A stretch of 64,000 bases of DNA, taken from assembly GCA_965153455.1 (NCBI GenBank), contig OZ234494.1:4526001-4590000 (forward strand). Direction: 5' to 3'. Source of the stretch: Sphagnum compactum. Its lineage: Eukaryota; Bryophyta; Sphagnopsida; Sphagnales. Positions 1-14,500 of the stretch are shown here, one piece after another. Both the position numbers and the translations under genes were made by a program. The notes beneath the pieces were generated by a model that worked only from the letters and a program-made list of their open reading frames with translations, was not told where the DNA came from and made no database searches. Every line of letters starts with the position of its first letter. Position 1 is the stretch's first letter.

Positions 1-3000
1 AGCATCTTAACATTGATGATAGGGTGCAATCATGTTAAAGTAGGTCAATTTCTAATTCTTATTTTTTTGGTGAAAGTAACCATAAAATAAATCGTAATAT
101 AGAATTATTTGAAATATTTTTTGACTTTATTATAATGATAATATGTTTTATGTTCTTAATATGCATTTAAATGGATTATTTAAAATGCAAGTAGATGTTT
201 CAAATTAGTTTCAAGTAAATGAAATTAGGATTTTAATTAAAGTTTTGGTAACTTCAAGTTGATGGCACAATGAAATGTATTACTCATTTAAATTTTTTGC
301 ATAAGAGAAGCCATATTTTGTCAAATCTATAACTTAAAAGTAAGGTTTAACACATTTGATTTGGCTAGTTTAAAACCTATTTACTACATTTTTTTTACAT
401 TAAAGTTTTGAAACTTCGTATGCAATTTACTATAAATTTAATGAAGTACATGATGGTTTCATAATGATACTTGAAGAGGTTTTGAATTTTCTTTACTACG
501 TTTATATCAAAAGTAAAATATCACAATGTCAAGGGATTTTGTTTTTGCCTACTTTTGCATGTGTGTTCCTAATTAATTGAATAAAAGGGATTGAAATTAG
601 TGAAATTCGTTTTTACAACACATTTGAGGACATTTGGTTCAAATGTGTTTTTGGCACCGAAAATTATGAATTTTGAATATATGGGTTTAACAAAATTTAT
701 TCAATTTTATGTGGTAAAGCTCATGGATGCAAAATAATGTACATGATATAGACAAAATATAATAAAAAATATTTATATCTGACACACAATGGTAATTTGG
801 ATATGAAAAAATTTAGTTTTAAAGATTATAAACCAACACATGAATGCCACATGTCACTTGCAACCCTTGGAAAAGAACTTTCACCTTGGTGCCCCCACCT
901 CCTTTGACTATGTTTGCATCTTGTGTTATGATACTTTAATGTGTGGTGGTAGGGAATAAGCACAATAAATTGTGAATACAAATTACTTTGTCAAAACTAA
1001 ATGAAAATAAATGTAAAATAACATTAAAACCCATGAAAAAAATGGTTGTACATTGAATGTTTTTAATTGAATTATTTAAAAAAAATTCATTGATTTGCAT
1101 TCATTTTCAAATTTCAAATAATTTCAATTAGTTTTCTTTGCTTACGTGTTCAAAATGTAAGTAGTTTCAAAGTCTATATTTTTTTGTAGTGAGGGACATA
1201 TTTTATTTCTTGTAAAGTATGTGATAAGTAGGATTTTAAAAATATATATTTCACTTTTGATTAGAACCACACTTCAAAATATAATATATTTACATCTTAG
1301 AAAGTAAAGGACCAAATACATTTAAAAAGTAGACCAAAGGTGTCCCCATTTACAAATTTATCACCCACCAAATGGGGATATTCTTGGTCTACTTTAAAAA
1401 AAAATCTCTTTTTTCTTGGGAAATCAATTCTTATAGTAATAATAGTGTCTAGGTGCAGGAGGGTTTTCAATTATATTTTCACCCATTTTTATCTCTGTGT
1501 TTGGGTTTATATGCATGATACATGGTAAAGCTAAAGACTTTTTGTGTTCACCATGCTTTACAAAATTTTAGGCATGTTTTCCAATTCCATCGAAACCAAA
1601 AAGTCCATAACCATAATTTTTTGGACTATGACCTTGAATGTATCTTAGGTTGCAAAGTTCACCTTTAATTGAATATTGATGTTTTTAATGTAATTTCTTT
1701 AGAGTTGGAAGGGTTGAAATATAAATATAATTTTTAAAAATGCATTTGAATTTGTATACAACAAGACTTGATTAACTTTGAAAAAACTACAATTGTGGTT
1801 TCCATAAAAGTCCACTATAGAATGTTTTTACCTTTAGGGTATGGTAAACAAGGTGCTTGTGTCCAACAAATGAAAATATAAGGCACTCAACATCCTCTCC
1901 ACCATGTGGGTCAAAAATTAGTTTATAGGTAGCATGGTAGCATGGCATCAACAATGGTTTCGATAACATTGATTTCATCCTTAGATTTAGCATCATAATT
2001 ATAATAGAGCATGTAAAATTTCTAACATAATCAACAAAATTACAAACAAATGCATCTCTACCTTGTGGAATCTTGATTAGTGTATGCACACATTTGAACA
2101 AAGGGAGAATTCAAGATAACCTTGAATAGGTTTGACATAAAAAATAACATTTCAATTCTTTTTAAAAAATCATTATTAGCCTTTTTTGCATGCATTTTCA
2201 CAATCGGAAGGTGGTATTTGGCATATACTTGTTATGCGAGACAAAACATGGAAATCCATATGGTCTTCACGTTCTCAAGCAACTCGTTGTCTTTATTATT
2301 GAATGGATCTAAAAGCTTTTCAAATTATTGGATTTTGTTCGAGTTGTGAACAAATTAAAAAACATATAGGTTTTGCACATGCCCTTCAACATATGCACAA
2401 GATCTAAATATGAAAGAATGACAACAACAAGGCTGGTCTTATAAACAAAACAAAGAACTCTATTTAGAATCAAGGCAACTTTCTCTTTGAATTACAAGGT
2501 CACACCAAATTGATGGTCCTAGAACACATATTACCATGTTGTATCAGCCCATTTCACCAACTACATTCATAATTCCTCCATCCCCAAACCACCAAAATTA
2601 AGCAAAAAGTAACCATTTGAGAAAATATATTGTCAAAAGTGGCAAAACACTAACAATGTCAACATAGAGGAGGATAGGAATCCTTTTCAATCTTGGACCA
2701 CATAAAGGAGGACTGATAGGCATTGAATGTTGTCAATGGTGATTGCTTCATCTTCACTCATTGCAATGAAGGTAGTAGATGCAAATGAAGCTCTAATGGC
2801 TTTCAATAGTATTTCATGCATGGGAACAACATAACAAACATAACAAGAGGAGCCATTCGAGCCCTTTTTTTGAATCTTTCTACATGAATTCTTTGACACA
2901 ATTTATGATTATATATCAGAAAGATTTTTTTTTTATTACATCTTGATCCTATATCATGTATATTATGCAAGGACTACATGTGACATGTGGCATTCCTATG

Positions 3001-4425
3001 TTGATCTACAATTTTTTTACATTTGATTTAAATATATTTTTTAGATTGGATATTTTTTTGCCACACCAAGTGATCAAACATCACATATATTATGTATCCA
3101 TGTTTTTTATCACATAAAAGTTAATAACTTTTGTTAAATAAATATCTTCAAAATTCATGATTTTTAAGGCCAAAACCATTTTTGAACCAAAGAGGCTCAA
3201 TTGTGTTGTAAAAATGAATTTGGCCAATTTTCATTTTTTTTCTCATGTTAGGATATTAGGATCCTTTCCAATTTTGAAAAGAAATGGTGCATATTTGATA
3301 ATGAAAATGGACAAACTTGAGAAAAAAATGTCCACTCCAAAATTTGAATTTGAAGTCTAGAGTGTTTTATCTCTTTTGAAACTTCACCAATTTGCATCAA
3401 ATTTCCAACATCATTGAAACTTTGCAAGTAATGAAATCTATTTTTTAAAAATTGAAAATCTAAATGATTGTGCCCTTAGTGAATTTTGAAATACATACAA
3501 TTATAGTTTGAAGCAATGTCCACCCCTTTAGGTGGCTCCTAATTAAGACTATGAATGCACCTACCCATGCTCTTTTACATAAAAAACCTTTTTTTGAAAA
3601 AACATTTTCAAAATTCATGATCAATATTCAAAATTTGAATCTATAAAGTTTTATAAACTTTGAATTTGCAAAGCTCTACACAGAAATGCAAGATAGCCAA
3701 ACTTCAACACAACACAATTTGCAAGATAGAAAAAAGAAAACTTAAGCGAAACTCAAAATAAATTTGAGAAATTTGAACGAGTAGAAGGAAAAGTTGAAAA
3801 TTGAAACCAGGCTTTGACATTTAGAGTTGCAAAATGTGAGCATGTCACTTGATAAAGGTAACTAATTGCAAGTGCCTTTAATTTTGACAAATTGGCAAAT
3901 CTTGAAATTTCATTTACATGCACAATCCACAATGCTTACAAGCATTTGCAATTGCAAATCCCATCCCTAAGTTCCCCAGAAGGTTTGAATCTCATCTTCA
4001 TTACTACACTTTGTTTGTTCTCCCTCCCCAAATCAATCACACCTTCTCTCATAATTCAACCCAATTCCAAAACATCAAAATTCGAATGGATTTTGGACAA
4101 CTACAAATGCAATTTCAACCTTCAGGTCTCTATGGTTTACCAAATCACTAAATTCCTACCCCCAAAGTGCAAATGGTCCTTAAATTATATAATACCTATA
4201 CTCTAAAATTGCTATTGGTGACTATTATCACATACTACATCATCATCTGCTAACAATTTTCAATCGAGAGATGGGAGGCGTAATTTAACCATATTGATGA
4301 CGAAAAGCTTAATATTGATGTTAGCAATGATAGCAAAAGAGGGGTGATAATAAGAGACAAAATGGTGATTTAGGGTTTTATGCTTTTAGGGTGGTGACAA
4401 TCCTACTATTTGTTAGCAATAGCAC
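1..4425. other. AT-rich intergenic DNA, no gene seen
   Basis: All frames are broken by frequent stops and the few open stretches are short and low-complexity, with no recognisable domain. Around 1005-1075 there is a segment resembling segments near 19770-19840 and 38870-38950 (shared elements such as TTGTACAATGAATGTTT-like strings), suggesting decayed copies of one dispersed element. Nothing else supportable is seen. Confidence 0.6.
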
Positions 4426-4429
4426 ATTA

Positions 4430-4545
4430 GGTGATTTTTGTCAACAAATTTTACAAGGGTTTTTTGATAACCGCCCGGTCCATGTTTTGTGTCACCTTTA
4501 GGCGATTTTTGTCAACAAAATTTACAAGGGTTTTTTGACAACCAC
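4430..4545. repeat. Short tandem duplication
   Basis: Two adjacent near-copies share GATTTTTGTCAACAAA and TTTACAAGGGTTTTTTGA, with a period of about 70 bp. They lie in otherwise AT-rich intergenic DNA. This looks like local slippage or unequal-crossover duplication, with no coding potential. Confidence 0.7.
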
Positions 4546-7500
4546 TTTTTGTCATACATAGCTCCAATTTTGGCATTCCATTTGGCTGAAAAAAATCATT
4601 GATACGGAGTTGGAGCTAGGTCTCCAACTGTCATTCACAAAATTTGTCCTAAGTTGATGACAAAATTCTATCCCAAAGACTGCACGGATGGATGGTCTTG
4701 TGTTTTTTTCCATTTGGGCAGGGCCAATAAGAGGATGCCACGGTCTTTTGTACGAGGACACACAATGTTCCAACGGAACAAAAACAAACATGTTGTGTAA
4801 ATGTAGTCCAGAACATAAGTGGGTCTTTTGGCCCTACAGTGGAACTCGTACGCACTATGTTGTGTAGAATAAGGCCCTGGCAATACCTGGCGTAATGACC
4901 GAGGTTGGGGCAGTACGTACGGTTGGGTCTTTGTGCTGCAAGAAATTAGGAAATGAGATATCAGGCGCGCCCTACGAGGAGGAGGCTGCTGCTGGTGGTG
5001 CATGAGGTGACGCTGTACTTGGGGGGGAGCATTATTGTAAAAAACGCAGTGCTCATTGCTGGCCTGCGAGTTCATTACACTTGTACCCACTACGTCTGCA
5101 CTTGTAGGCCTAGTGCCATGAAACCCAAACCAAAAATATAATAAAGTGGTGGAGGAAAAGTTAATGAGGGATAGATAGGCTTTTAAACTGGAAGCAAAAA
5201 TTGTTGTCTTGTTGCATGAATTCAATGTGACATGTAGCAAGCATTGAACCCAACCAACCTAAATACAATTCTATTCACCTATTCTCTTGTCATGAGCTAG
5301 ATTCTTGGTTGCAAGAGTGCACATGAGTGTACCAATGTTTTTTTATTACAAAAAAGTAAAAGTAAAAAATAAAAGTTATATATATATATATATATATCTA
5401 TCTATACATCACACCCAAAGTGTCAATGGGCCACAAGAGGATTTAGCTAGATTTAGTTACAAGAGAAATAGAGAAGTAGAAAACTTAGGAGTCCCCCTAC
5501 ATTTTGGCAATCTACTAGAACCTACTATCTAAATGTGACAATTATCTACCAATAAAGCTAGAAACCTGCAAAGTTTTCTTGACAATTTCATAGCTTTCTT
5601 CCTAAAAATCTGGTGAAAACTTTGAAATTTTTCTCAACAAAGCCTTTGACCATGTTTGCTAGGGGCTTTCCTTTTTAATTTCCTGGGAAAATGGCAAAAA
5701 TTCACCACCAACAAAAAGGTAGTATCCTGATGGTTATTTGCTATACCATGTTGTTTAAAAACTTTCAAAACAATTATGGGTCTCATGGTGTTTTTCTCAA
5801 AATTTTGGTTGAAATTTTTTTTCAAGGGGCTGCCAAGGTCTCAAAGGAGTTTTTTAGGAAAAAATTGATGACAACTCATCATATTTCGGGGTAGATATTT
5901 TTCAAGTCACCATATCTAGACATTGGCTTCTGGCTTGTCACCAGACATAGTGGGATTCCTAAAAACTTGAACTTAGGGTTTGTACTTATAGCCAAATTCG
6001 GCTAGGCCCTCTTCTAATCGATCTGCAGCCAACCTACTCCACAAAATTGGGGAAAAAGAAAAAGAAAAAAAAAAACCCCTGGATGGGAGTTCACATTGGT
6101 TTGATGATTCCAAATTTTTGCAAAACAAAGTTGTGATATTCTTTGGGAGATTGATCTATTGGATGTTTAAGGATTGAGGTAGAGTTCAGGTGATGTTCTC
6201 ATGTGGATAGTAGAGGAAGGTTGCATATTGTTTTAAAGGTTGCATTGAGGCAGGCATGCCCAAGTTTAATTTGTGTGTAGGGTAAAGCCCAAGGCCACAA
6301 GCTTTACCAGAACAAGGGCCCATCTGAGGCTGAGGGCTATACTGAGTGTAAAGAGTCTTTGCTGATTTTTGTCCGTGTTTTTGTCATGTGATACCTGACA
6401 GTTATCATGGGAAAAACCAGAAAAATTCAAGGTGTTAAAAAGGGAGAAGGGTCACTAGAATGGGCATTTCATTTTTTTGAAACGCCTTATCAACAGCAGA
6501 GGAAATATTTTGATAGGTAAAGGAGCCTTCTGATTATGTTGAAAAAAAAAGAGATGCAGGTTTTACACTTGCAAAATGGCATTTGGAACTGATAGAAAGA
6601 ACATTGACCACCTCACTTTGTTGGGCCCTACCCCTAATCGCATTTGATCCAACTTTTGGAAGTTTTACCTTATTAGAACTGATTTCACATTGGATGAACC
6701 AGTTTTTTTGGTGAAAGTGTTTAGACTGTTCAGATTGAAACGGATATTTTGGGTGTTCAAGAGTGTGGACACAGTAGGTAGATGTACAACATCTTATCTA
6801 TTGGCAGGGCCAGCGTGTTTGTGATGCCTATTTCCATACTCATTAGGTAATTTTGTTTCCATGAGTTTGCAATTGATGTAAACCTCTATTTGCTCTGCCC
6901 TAAAGGAAGAGACTTTGTATCCATCTAGCATTGTTGGCTTTTGAATTGTGAGCTAATTTGTGCATGGCAGCTAGAGACTCATTTGTACTCTTTGAATTCC
7001 CTCTTATATCAAATTCATCTTGCATTCAAATTACCCCACCATGCATGCTGCATTCCATCATTTCTCATGATTTTGTTTCAACCAGTTTTGGTTTCACATT
7101 CTAGGCTGACTGTTGTTCATGCTAGATGAGTTATAAGACTGTGCTATTGAGAATTTTGCTCAAACTGAACTGGAAACCAGATTGCACCTTGTTTCTTGCC
7201 AGGTCTGATTTATTGCTACAATTTCTATTTACTTCAAAACCTCCGACAAGTTTTGTAGTGTATTCAGAGGTGCTCTTATAGAACATAAAAGTTCACAGGG
7301 TATTTCAACATTGGCATTTCACTTTTCGAAATGGCCACACTGGTTTTCAAATTTGTTCTTGTGATATCTGGCATGTATCTGGCAGGTACCCACCCAGTAT
7401 CGAGGGGAAAATGTAGAAATTAAAAATCCATATATTTTAATGCCATATCATAGCTTTAGCCATAGGCATTACCAGAATTGGTGAGACCCTAAAAAGTCCA

Positions 7501-8149
7501 GTTCCAAAACAAAAGGTTTAATACCTTACCCTAAGGTCAGTTTCATCATTAAATAATCCTCAAAATAATGAAATTATTTTTTTGGGTGAAAATATGAAGT
7601 TGATATGTTGAAAATCATCATAATAAATCATAAGTTACGTTCTGGATAATTAAAAAACTAGTATGAAAATATCATAGTAGATGATGGAAATTTTGATAAT
7701 TGAAAAATTGAAAAATGAATCATTTTTTTGAAATTTTTGAAATTTGATTTGTTAATGTAAAAACTGACCCTAGGCAATGGTAATACAAAACCTGCTTTAG
7801 AACCATTGTGGAAGTTCCATCAAATAAATGCCATGAGCCCTAACCAAAGCTAGGAGGTTTCTTTCAAAATTATAAGAATTAGGAGGGACTAAAACCAGAT
7901 ATCCTCCTTGAAACTATGAATTAAAGTAGACTTCATCTCAAGGTGGGCTGCTACTGTAGGGGAGGGTTTTTCTAGACTTGGAGTCTTATTATGTTTACTT
8001 CCCCTTTTTTTAGTTGATGTGCTTCTAATGACTAGTTGAAGTTTTAGTACTAATGGTGATGTAACAATGTAAATAGTTCATTACTTATGTAATTACCTAG
8101 AGATTAAGTTTAATAATTTATTTGGTGGTTGGGTTTTATAATTTAATAA
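4546..8149. other. Intergenic; one GC-richer patch and a TA microsatellite
   Basis: A GC-richer patch at about 4860-5120 gives a 190-codon open frame on the minus strand, but the predicted protein has no recognisable domain and its composition (Pro/Gln/His patches) does not look like a conserved family. A pure TA microsatellite lies at about 5379-5398. The rest is AT-rich without visible genes. Confidence 0.5.
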
Positions 8150-8500
8150 TGGTTTGGTGAACCATCATCAAAGTCAGAGTTTTAATTAATGTGTATGACT
8201 CACACATCATAATTCATAAGGAAAGTGTTTGCTTACATGATAGTCCATAAGGAAAGTTTTCATGGACATTAATATAGGATGGTGACCTATTAGAAAAGTC
8301 TTTGCAAAAATTAATTGTGATGATTCAAACATGGTGATTCACAATGAAAGTCCTTGCACAAATTAATGTGCATGATTCAAGCATGGTAACTCACAAGATA
8401 AATTTTTGCATAAGTTAATGTGATTATTCAAAGTTAGTGATTCATTAAAAAAGTCATGCTATAAATTAATGTGCATGTTGAATCACATGGTGAGCCATGT
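8150..8500. repeat. Degenerate tandem repeat, ~55-60 bp unit
   Basis: Imperfect units share ATTAATGTGCATGATTCA and CATGGTGATTCACAA, with AAAGTC(C/T)TTGCA between them. Four or five diverged copies can be followed from about 8180 to 8490. The units are non-coding, with stops in all frames. Confidence 0.65.
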
Positions 8501-11500
8501 GATGTGTAAGATTTTAAGAAATATCTGGTTTAATTTCTTTTTTAATTAGTATAGTAAATGGGTGTTTGAGACCTTTTGAAACACCTTTATTTGATGAAAA
8601 CAAACTGTTGTATGAATGCAAAGTTTTATGGAATAAATTGTGAAGAGAATTGAAATTTTCGTTTTTAAAGGTTTTGACATAGTTATGAACGTGTGAAATC
8701 CATGGTAGGAAAATGGTGTGACATAATAGCTATACACAAAAAATAGAAAGATGAAAGGATACTTGTGCATGCAAGAACATAAATTTTCATAACTATATAA
8801 TAACCATACATAGTTTCAATCCTAAACCTGCTTGTGATTTACGATTCCTTTATTTCCTTGTGGTTTGCTTCTTTTGGGTTGTTTATTTGCTTAGACTTTG
8901 GTCTTTGCCCTTTGTTTCTTTTTCTTTCCTTTTTTCTTGCATGTTTTCATTTTATAAAATTTGGCAAGGTTTCATCAAAGTAGAATGGTTTGAATGTTTG
9001 AACTTTGAATTAATGTTGTGTGATTTTTTCATTTTGTTAATAGACTATAGTTCCAGTTTTAAAACTTTTGGAAAACTTTTTAGAAATTCTTTGGATCGAA
9101 TGTCTTGAAAAGGTTAAAAACATTAAAATTTTAATTTTGGTTCGTTTTTTAAGAATAAAAAAAACCTTTGGTTTTTTGTTTTTGAAAATTTTCAAAGAAC
9201 TGACAGTTTTCATGAAAGAATATAAAAAGAAATGACTATTTAACCATAGGTTTTTAATTTAATTCTTTCATATTTTATAATGCGATTAAAGTTTAAAACC
9301 AATGTGGGGTGGTTATTAGAAATGGAAAATGATACCCATTGATTCTGAAGGTGATTTCCAAAGAGATATAACCATGGTTTTAGGAAACCAAATAACCAAT
9401 TCTAATCACAGTCCCCAAGAAAGAAACTTCAATAAAATTATTAGTTCTATGTTGATTATTTCATGAAATTTTTTTGTATTTTGAAGCCTTTTCGAAAAAC
9501 TGGAAACAAAGGAAATTTTTTCTCACGAACATGAAGAATAAACCATAATTGAAGGTTTTCTCATTTTCAAAAAAAATCAAAAATGAAGGTTATTAGAAAG
9601 ATAAGTAATCATTCACATTGGTCATAAACTAGCGTTGAGTGGTTATATATTTTATCAAGCTATAGTTGGGTACACAACTTTAACCAACAAAATCCAATAT
9701 GCATAATTTATTGTTAATTGACAATTTGGAAAATTGTGATAGTTGACAATTTAACATAATTGTTTTAGAATTTAAAGTAACATAACCATAACCCAAACAT
9801 GTTAAAAATATTTTGTGATTTTATTGGATCTAATTATATAGTGCACCTGCCATGTGTAAGTACTTCATGTATCATTTAAATGTATTCTTTATGTAAGAAT
9901 CATTTATTTTCTTATGTGTGTCCTTCAGTGTAAGATCAAAATTAAAACCATGGTGTTGTGCATGGCTAAAATTTTGGGAGTGGGTTAAATTTAAAGTGCA
10001 TACATGTTTTGCATAACTGTCATGATATGAGTCACTTTTGAAATTATTGTTTTATAACATCACCAAATGTCATTGAATGTTGAAAAAAAAAAGTTTATAT
10101 TTCACTATTTTCAAAATCCATCCCTTCATTTATAGTTAATTATGAATATGTTTGATTTAATTAATCATAATTGTGGGCTAAAAATATTTTCTTCTTTTCA
10201 ATATAACTTTAACTAAAGGTTATTTAAACATATAATGGACCAACATTGGTCAAAATAAAATTCTATGGTTTTTAAAAATTGCCAGACCAAGTTCAAAATC
10301 AATGTTGATTGGATATGCATTTTTGAAATTCAATATTAATTTAAAGAATGTGAGAATCAATGGATTACAATCCATGATATTCTTTAGAATATTGTTGCAA
10401 CTATGGTTTTGGAAACTGAAACACATGTATAGAGAAAACTTTTCACCTTTTCTCTCGTCACATTCAATGGCAAGTTAATATTCATATCATTAAAGATGGC
10501 TTTTGAATTTTAATGGACGTTGTCATAACTAATTCAACCCAATCGAATATGATATAATGTGCATTGTTCATGATAGCGCATGCAATAACAATTATTGTTA
10601 GAAGAAAACATGATAATACTCAAACCGCGCATCATGAAATGATTTTATTCTCTTTGTCATAGAGACTTATGGTTGCCTTCATTTTTCGTTTCGACTTTTT
10701 TTTGACTTTTGTATGTAGGCTTCAACGATCCTCTTTAGTTGTCATGATACTTATTATTTATTATTGACAATGTATGTCCATAGGCTTCCAACGTGCATAG
10801 GCCATTGTGATCTTCCAGCGTGCTGCCATGCTTAAGAAACATTCCTCATCTCTTCCACACATTGTAGCCAATGCACCTCCATCATCAGCTGATTTGTGGT
10901 CAATAACACTTTTAGTTTAAGATCTTCTATTTTATTAATATATTAGTGATGTCTTGATAATTATGTTCTTTTGTGACATGTGTTCTTGTGCTTTTATTTG
11001 CCTTGTACTTCTAGGGGATGGGTTCCTATCCTTACCTTTTAAATTTTTTTTTTTAATACATGGGTTTAAAAAATACCTTTTTTCTTCTATTACACCATTA
11101 CATTATTATAGTAGAAGACACTTGTGAAAATAAGATGCACTAGCAACTAAGTTTGCAATTCCTCTGACATGCATCTCTGCCCACAACTTTTGAAGCAGCC
11201 TGTACACACTATTTAGAATGAAGTGAAATGTTTATGTAATGTGCAACTTAGTTCTGGCCTCTACAAATGACCAGGATAAGATGACTACCGAGAAGGCCAA
11301 TAGAAGGAAATAATTTTTTTCTTTTGGTTGATCATAATGATTGGACCACGTGACAACATCTTAAATATTCTCTTACTTTATGTTGTCCAATCTTTCATGT
11401 TTTGGAGTGAGGATGAGGAAATAATTAACACACTATATTCCGTGATAAACATTGGTAAAGTCCAAATAGGGGGCTTGTGGGTAGAGATGTTCTTGGAATA

Positions 11501-14500
11501 GCACAACTTGTTTTCTCTTTTGTTTTGTTTCCCCCCTTCCTTCATTTTGTAGCCATTACAATTGATCACCAAGTCAAACCCCCCTGAAAAGAGTGGGAAC
11601 TTAAAAAGATAGGAATCGAATCTGGGATCAACACCAACAACTAACCGACGACACCATCCGCCAAAAATGAGGGCCACGTGTTTTGTCATCCTAAGTTTCC
11701 TCCATCCATCCAATGGCTCATGTACACATGTGGATTGGGCCACAAAGGGTGAGAAAAACTTTAAAGCCGCAAAATGGGGCGAGAAAAACTGATCATCTCG
11801 TGTCTCCCTGATATTTTATGAAGGAGGCGAAAGCGTAGTAAGCAAGTCAGACACGTCCAAATTTTGCATCCAATGGATTTATCCATTTAAGTTAAAAATT
11901 TCCCTACTTTAAGACTTTATAAGTACCCTGAGTTTATAATGGAGATATGACCCCAGGCCAAAAATGGTGACAAAACAGTTTTGGAAATAGAAAGTTCATA
12001 CAGGCAATGGGGAAGGCTCAGTACGCACTCCAAGTGCCTTGTTTAAGGTACCTGGAATCCATCCAATGGATTTTCAGTTGCACTTCCACTTTATTAAGAG
12101 TTTGTAAGGTTGCTGGAATCCTGGCGGAGTGCAGTGCCCGAGGAAGACAGGCAGACCAAAACCAGCATGGGAGGCCCATCTTATGCCACACAGAAAAATA
12201 TAGCCCTGAATTTGAGGACCCCCCCTTCCCTAAATTTGAGGAGCCCTCTCTTCCGGGGCCTTATATATATATACACACGATATTAGTTATGGATTTGTTT
12301 TGTTGGCTAGTGCAGTCTTGATTTTTAACTACCCCACCAAAGTTGCATCTCTCTCTCTGTCTCTCTCTCTCTCTCTAAGTTAGTAAAAATAAAAGAACAA
12401 AGAAGGCATGGAGTTTCCATCAGTTTTCTGAATACCAACTCACTTAATTGCATGGAACTGTATGCTTAATCCTTACAGCATCACCGGCCCTAGGTCCCAT
12501 TACTCCCATTTGGGCCTATACCAGTGTCTCTCATATCCAACATAGAGTGTTAATTTTTTCCCTTTGCCTAAACAAAACCAATCTTGAGTTTGGGGATGTA
12601 ACCAATGTGATGATCAACCATAAGAAGATTTAGCCAAATTTGGCCATAAACAAGCTATGTACATTTAAAAAAAGAAACATCCTTCTATATTCTGGCTACA
12701 TACTTGAACCCAGCATGTACAGCAATCTGTTGATTTTTCTTAACTTTCAATTCAAATTATGACGATTGGAAATCCCAAGAATTACTTCATTTTCAAATGA
12801 AATTGTTTTCTTCTTTTATTTTCAGTGAAATCTAGTCAGTAAAAAAAAAGTCTGGTCCAAACATATTTTCACACTATTTGAAAGCTGTACTTCATCCGAA
12901 GCATAAAATACGGGCTATTTTGCTCCTGGCAGACCTAGTCTTAGTAGTCATACAAAGCTGGTCCATAAGTTCATCATCATCAAACATAAGATATGATAAC
13001 ATCTTTCAATGGTTTTATCTCTTCATTATTATTGTAGTGGTTTCTTAGAATGAAGTTTGGCTGAATTTACTTTAGTGGGTGTCAAACTTTTTCTTATGTC
13101 TTTGAAATCATGGTTTATTATGATCAATGCTAATTTGAAAGGGAGCAATGAGAGGAGATCATTCTTCATTTAACTTTGATTTTTTTTGTGCATTTGAACT
13201 ATTTATTTTCTTGCCTATGACCTTTCAAGAGACCAGTGCTAATCTAAAAACGATCTCCCCCGGGTTGTTCTTTTGGATCAGCACTAATCTTTCATCAGCA
13301 AATGTTCTAGGCCAACCATGTGTACATAACAATTTAAGCTTGTTCAAAGTCACCATAGTGCATAGCACAAAGAAAAAAGAACGCTTAATTTGCACTCCTT
13401 TGTTCTCTAAATATCATTTTTGCATAGTAGGTATGTAATATTTATGCATGAAAGAAATGTCACCCTTTTGATGAGGTTTGTATAAAAAAAAGTGCTTGAA
13501 TATAATCCATGGATTTTTCACTTTCAAGTTGATGCAAGATAAGAAATAATTAACATTTATAATGCATGGAATGTTAATTATTTCATATCTGGGACTAGTA
13601 ATACATGTTGACCCATCACGATCATACATGCAATGAAAAAGACCAATCTGATATTACTTTACAACCATATAGGAAATTGTGAAGGCCAATGTTAGAATCA
13701 AGTCTTTTACATTTACTCTAAAGCAGGGATAGTTATGTATCAAACTATTGATACTATATCAATGAACTACAAGAACATCAAGATATGTTTTGCTTTTGGA
13801 AATTGATCATGTAAGTTTAGAAGAAGAACAAACATCAAATGTTTCTTAAAAGCTTCAATCTTTTGAGTTACGCAAGCATACACACCGTAAGTTGTTACAA
13901 ACTTACGATCCTCCCTTCAATTCTTGGCCTACCTAACACCACATATTCAATTCTGAGCATTGAATACAGTGCATTTCCCAGTTGTTGCTACCATTACACA
14001 TGTCAAGAGATCACAATTGCATGTCAATGTCTCTTAAAATCTTCATCCATGTATTAGGGCTAAGTTTCAGGTCTATCTATGATTTTATTCCTACACCATG
14101 AGGTGAAGCTCAGGTAAAGCGAACAACTTTGGGTCCCTTTGGTTTATGTTGTAAAAGATCCAAAAGGTTTAAAAATTAACATGAATGACATGCAAAGGTA
14201 TTTTACAAATCTTTAAAACACAACCTTTTACTTTTTGACCAGGCCTTTCACAAATGAATTTGTGCTAAACATCAATCATGGGTACAGTATCCAATAAATA
14301 TATAATAATCCATTTCTTTAACATTTATCTTTGGAAAAAAATCATGAACTTGACAATGGTTTTTAAGTGTTTTTTCCAAATAATAAAGTGCTATGATTTA
14401 CAACTTAAGTCACAAATTTCTTGGTAATTTTCGCATAAATATGTGGGCACATATTGGACCAAGAAAGATACACAATAGATGAATTTAGAGACATGTAGCT

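Noticed and set aside
4668-5240. 190-codon minus-strand frame
   Set aside because: No domain, no homology recognised, no convincing splice or start context. Kept only as a note in the intergenic entry.
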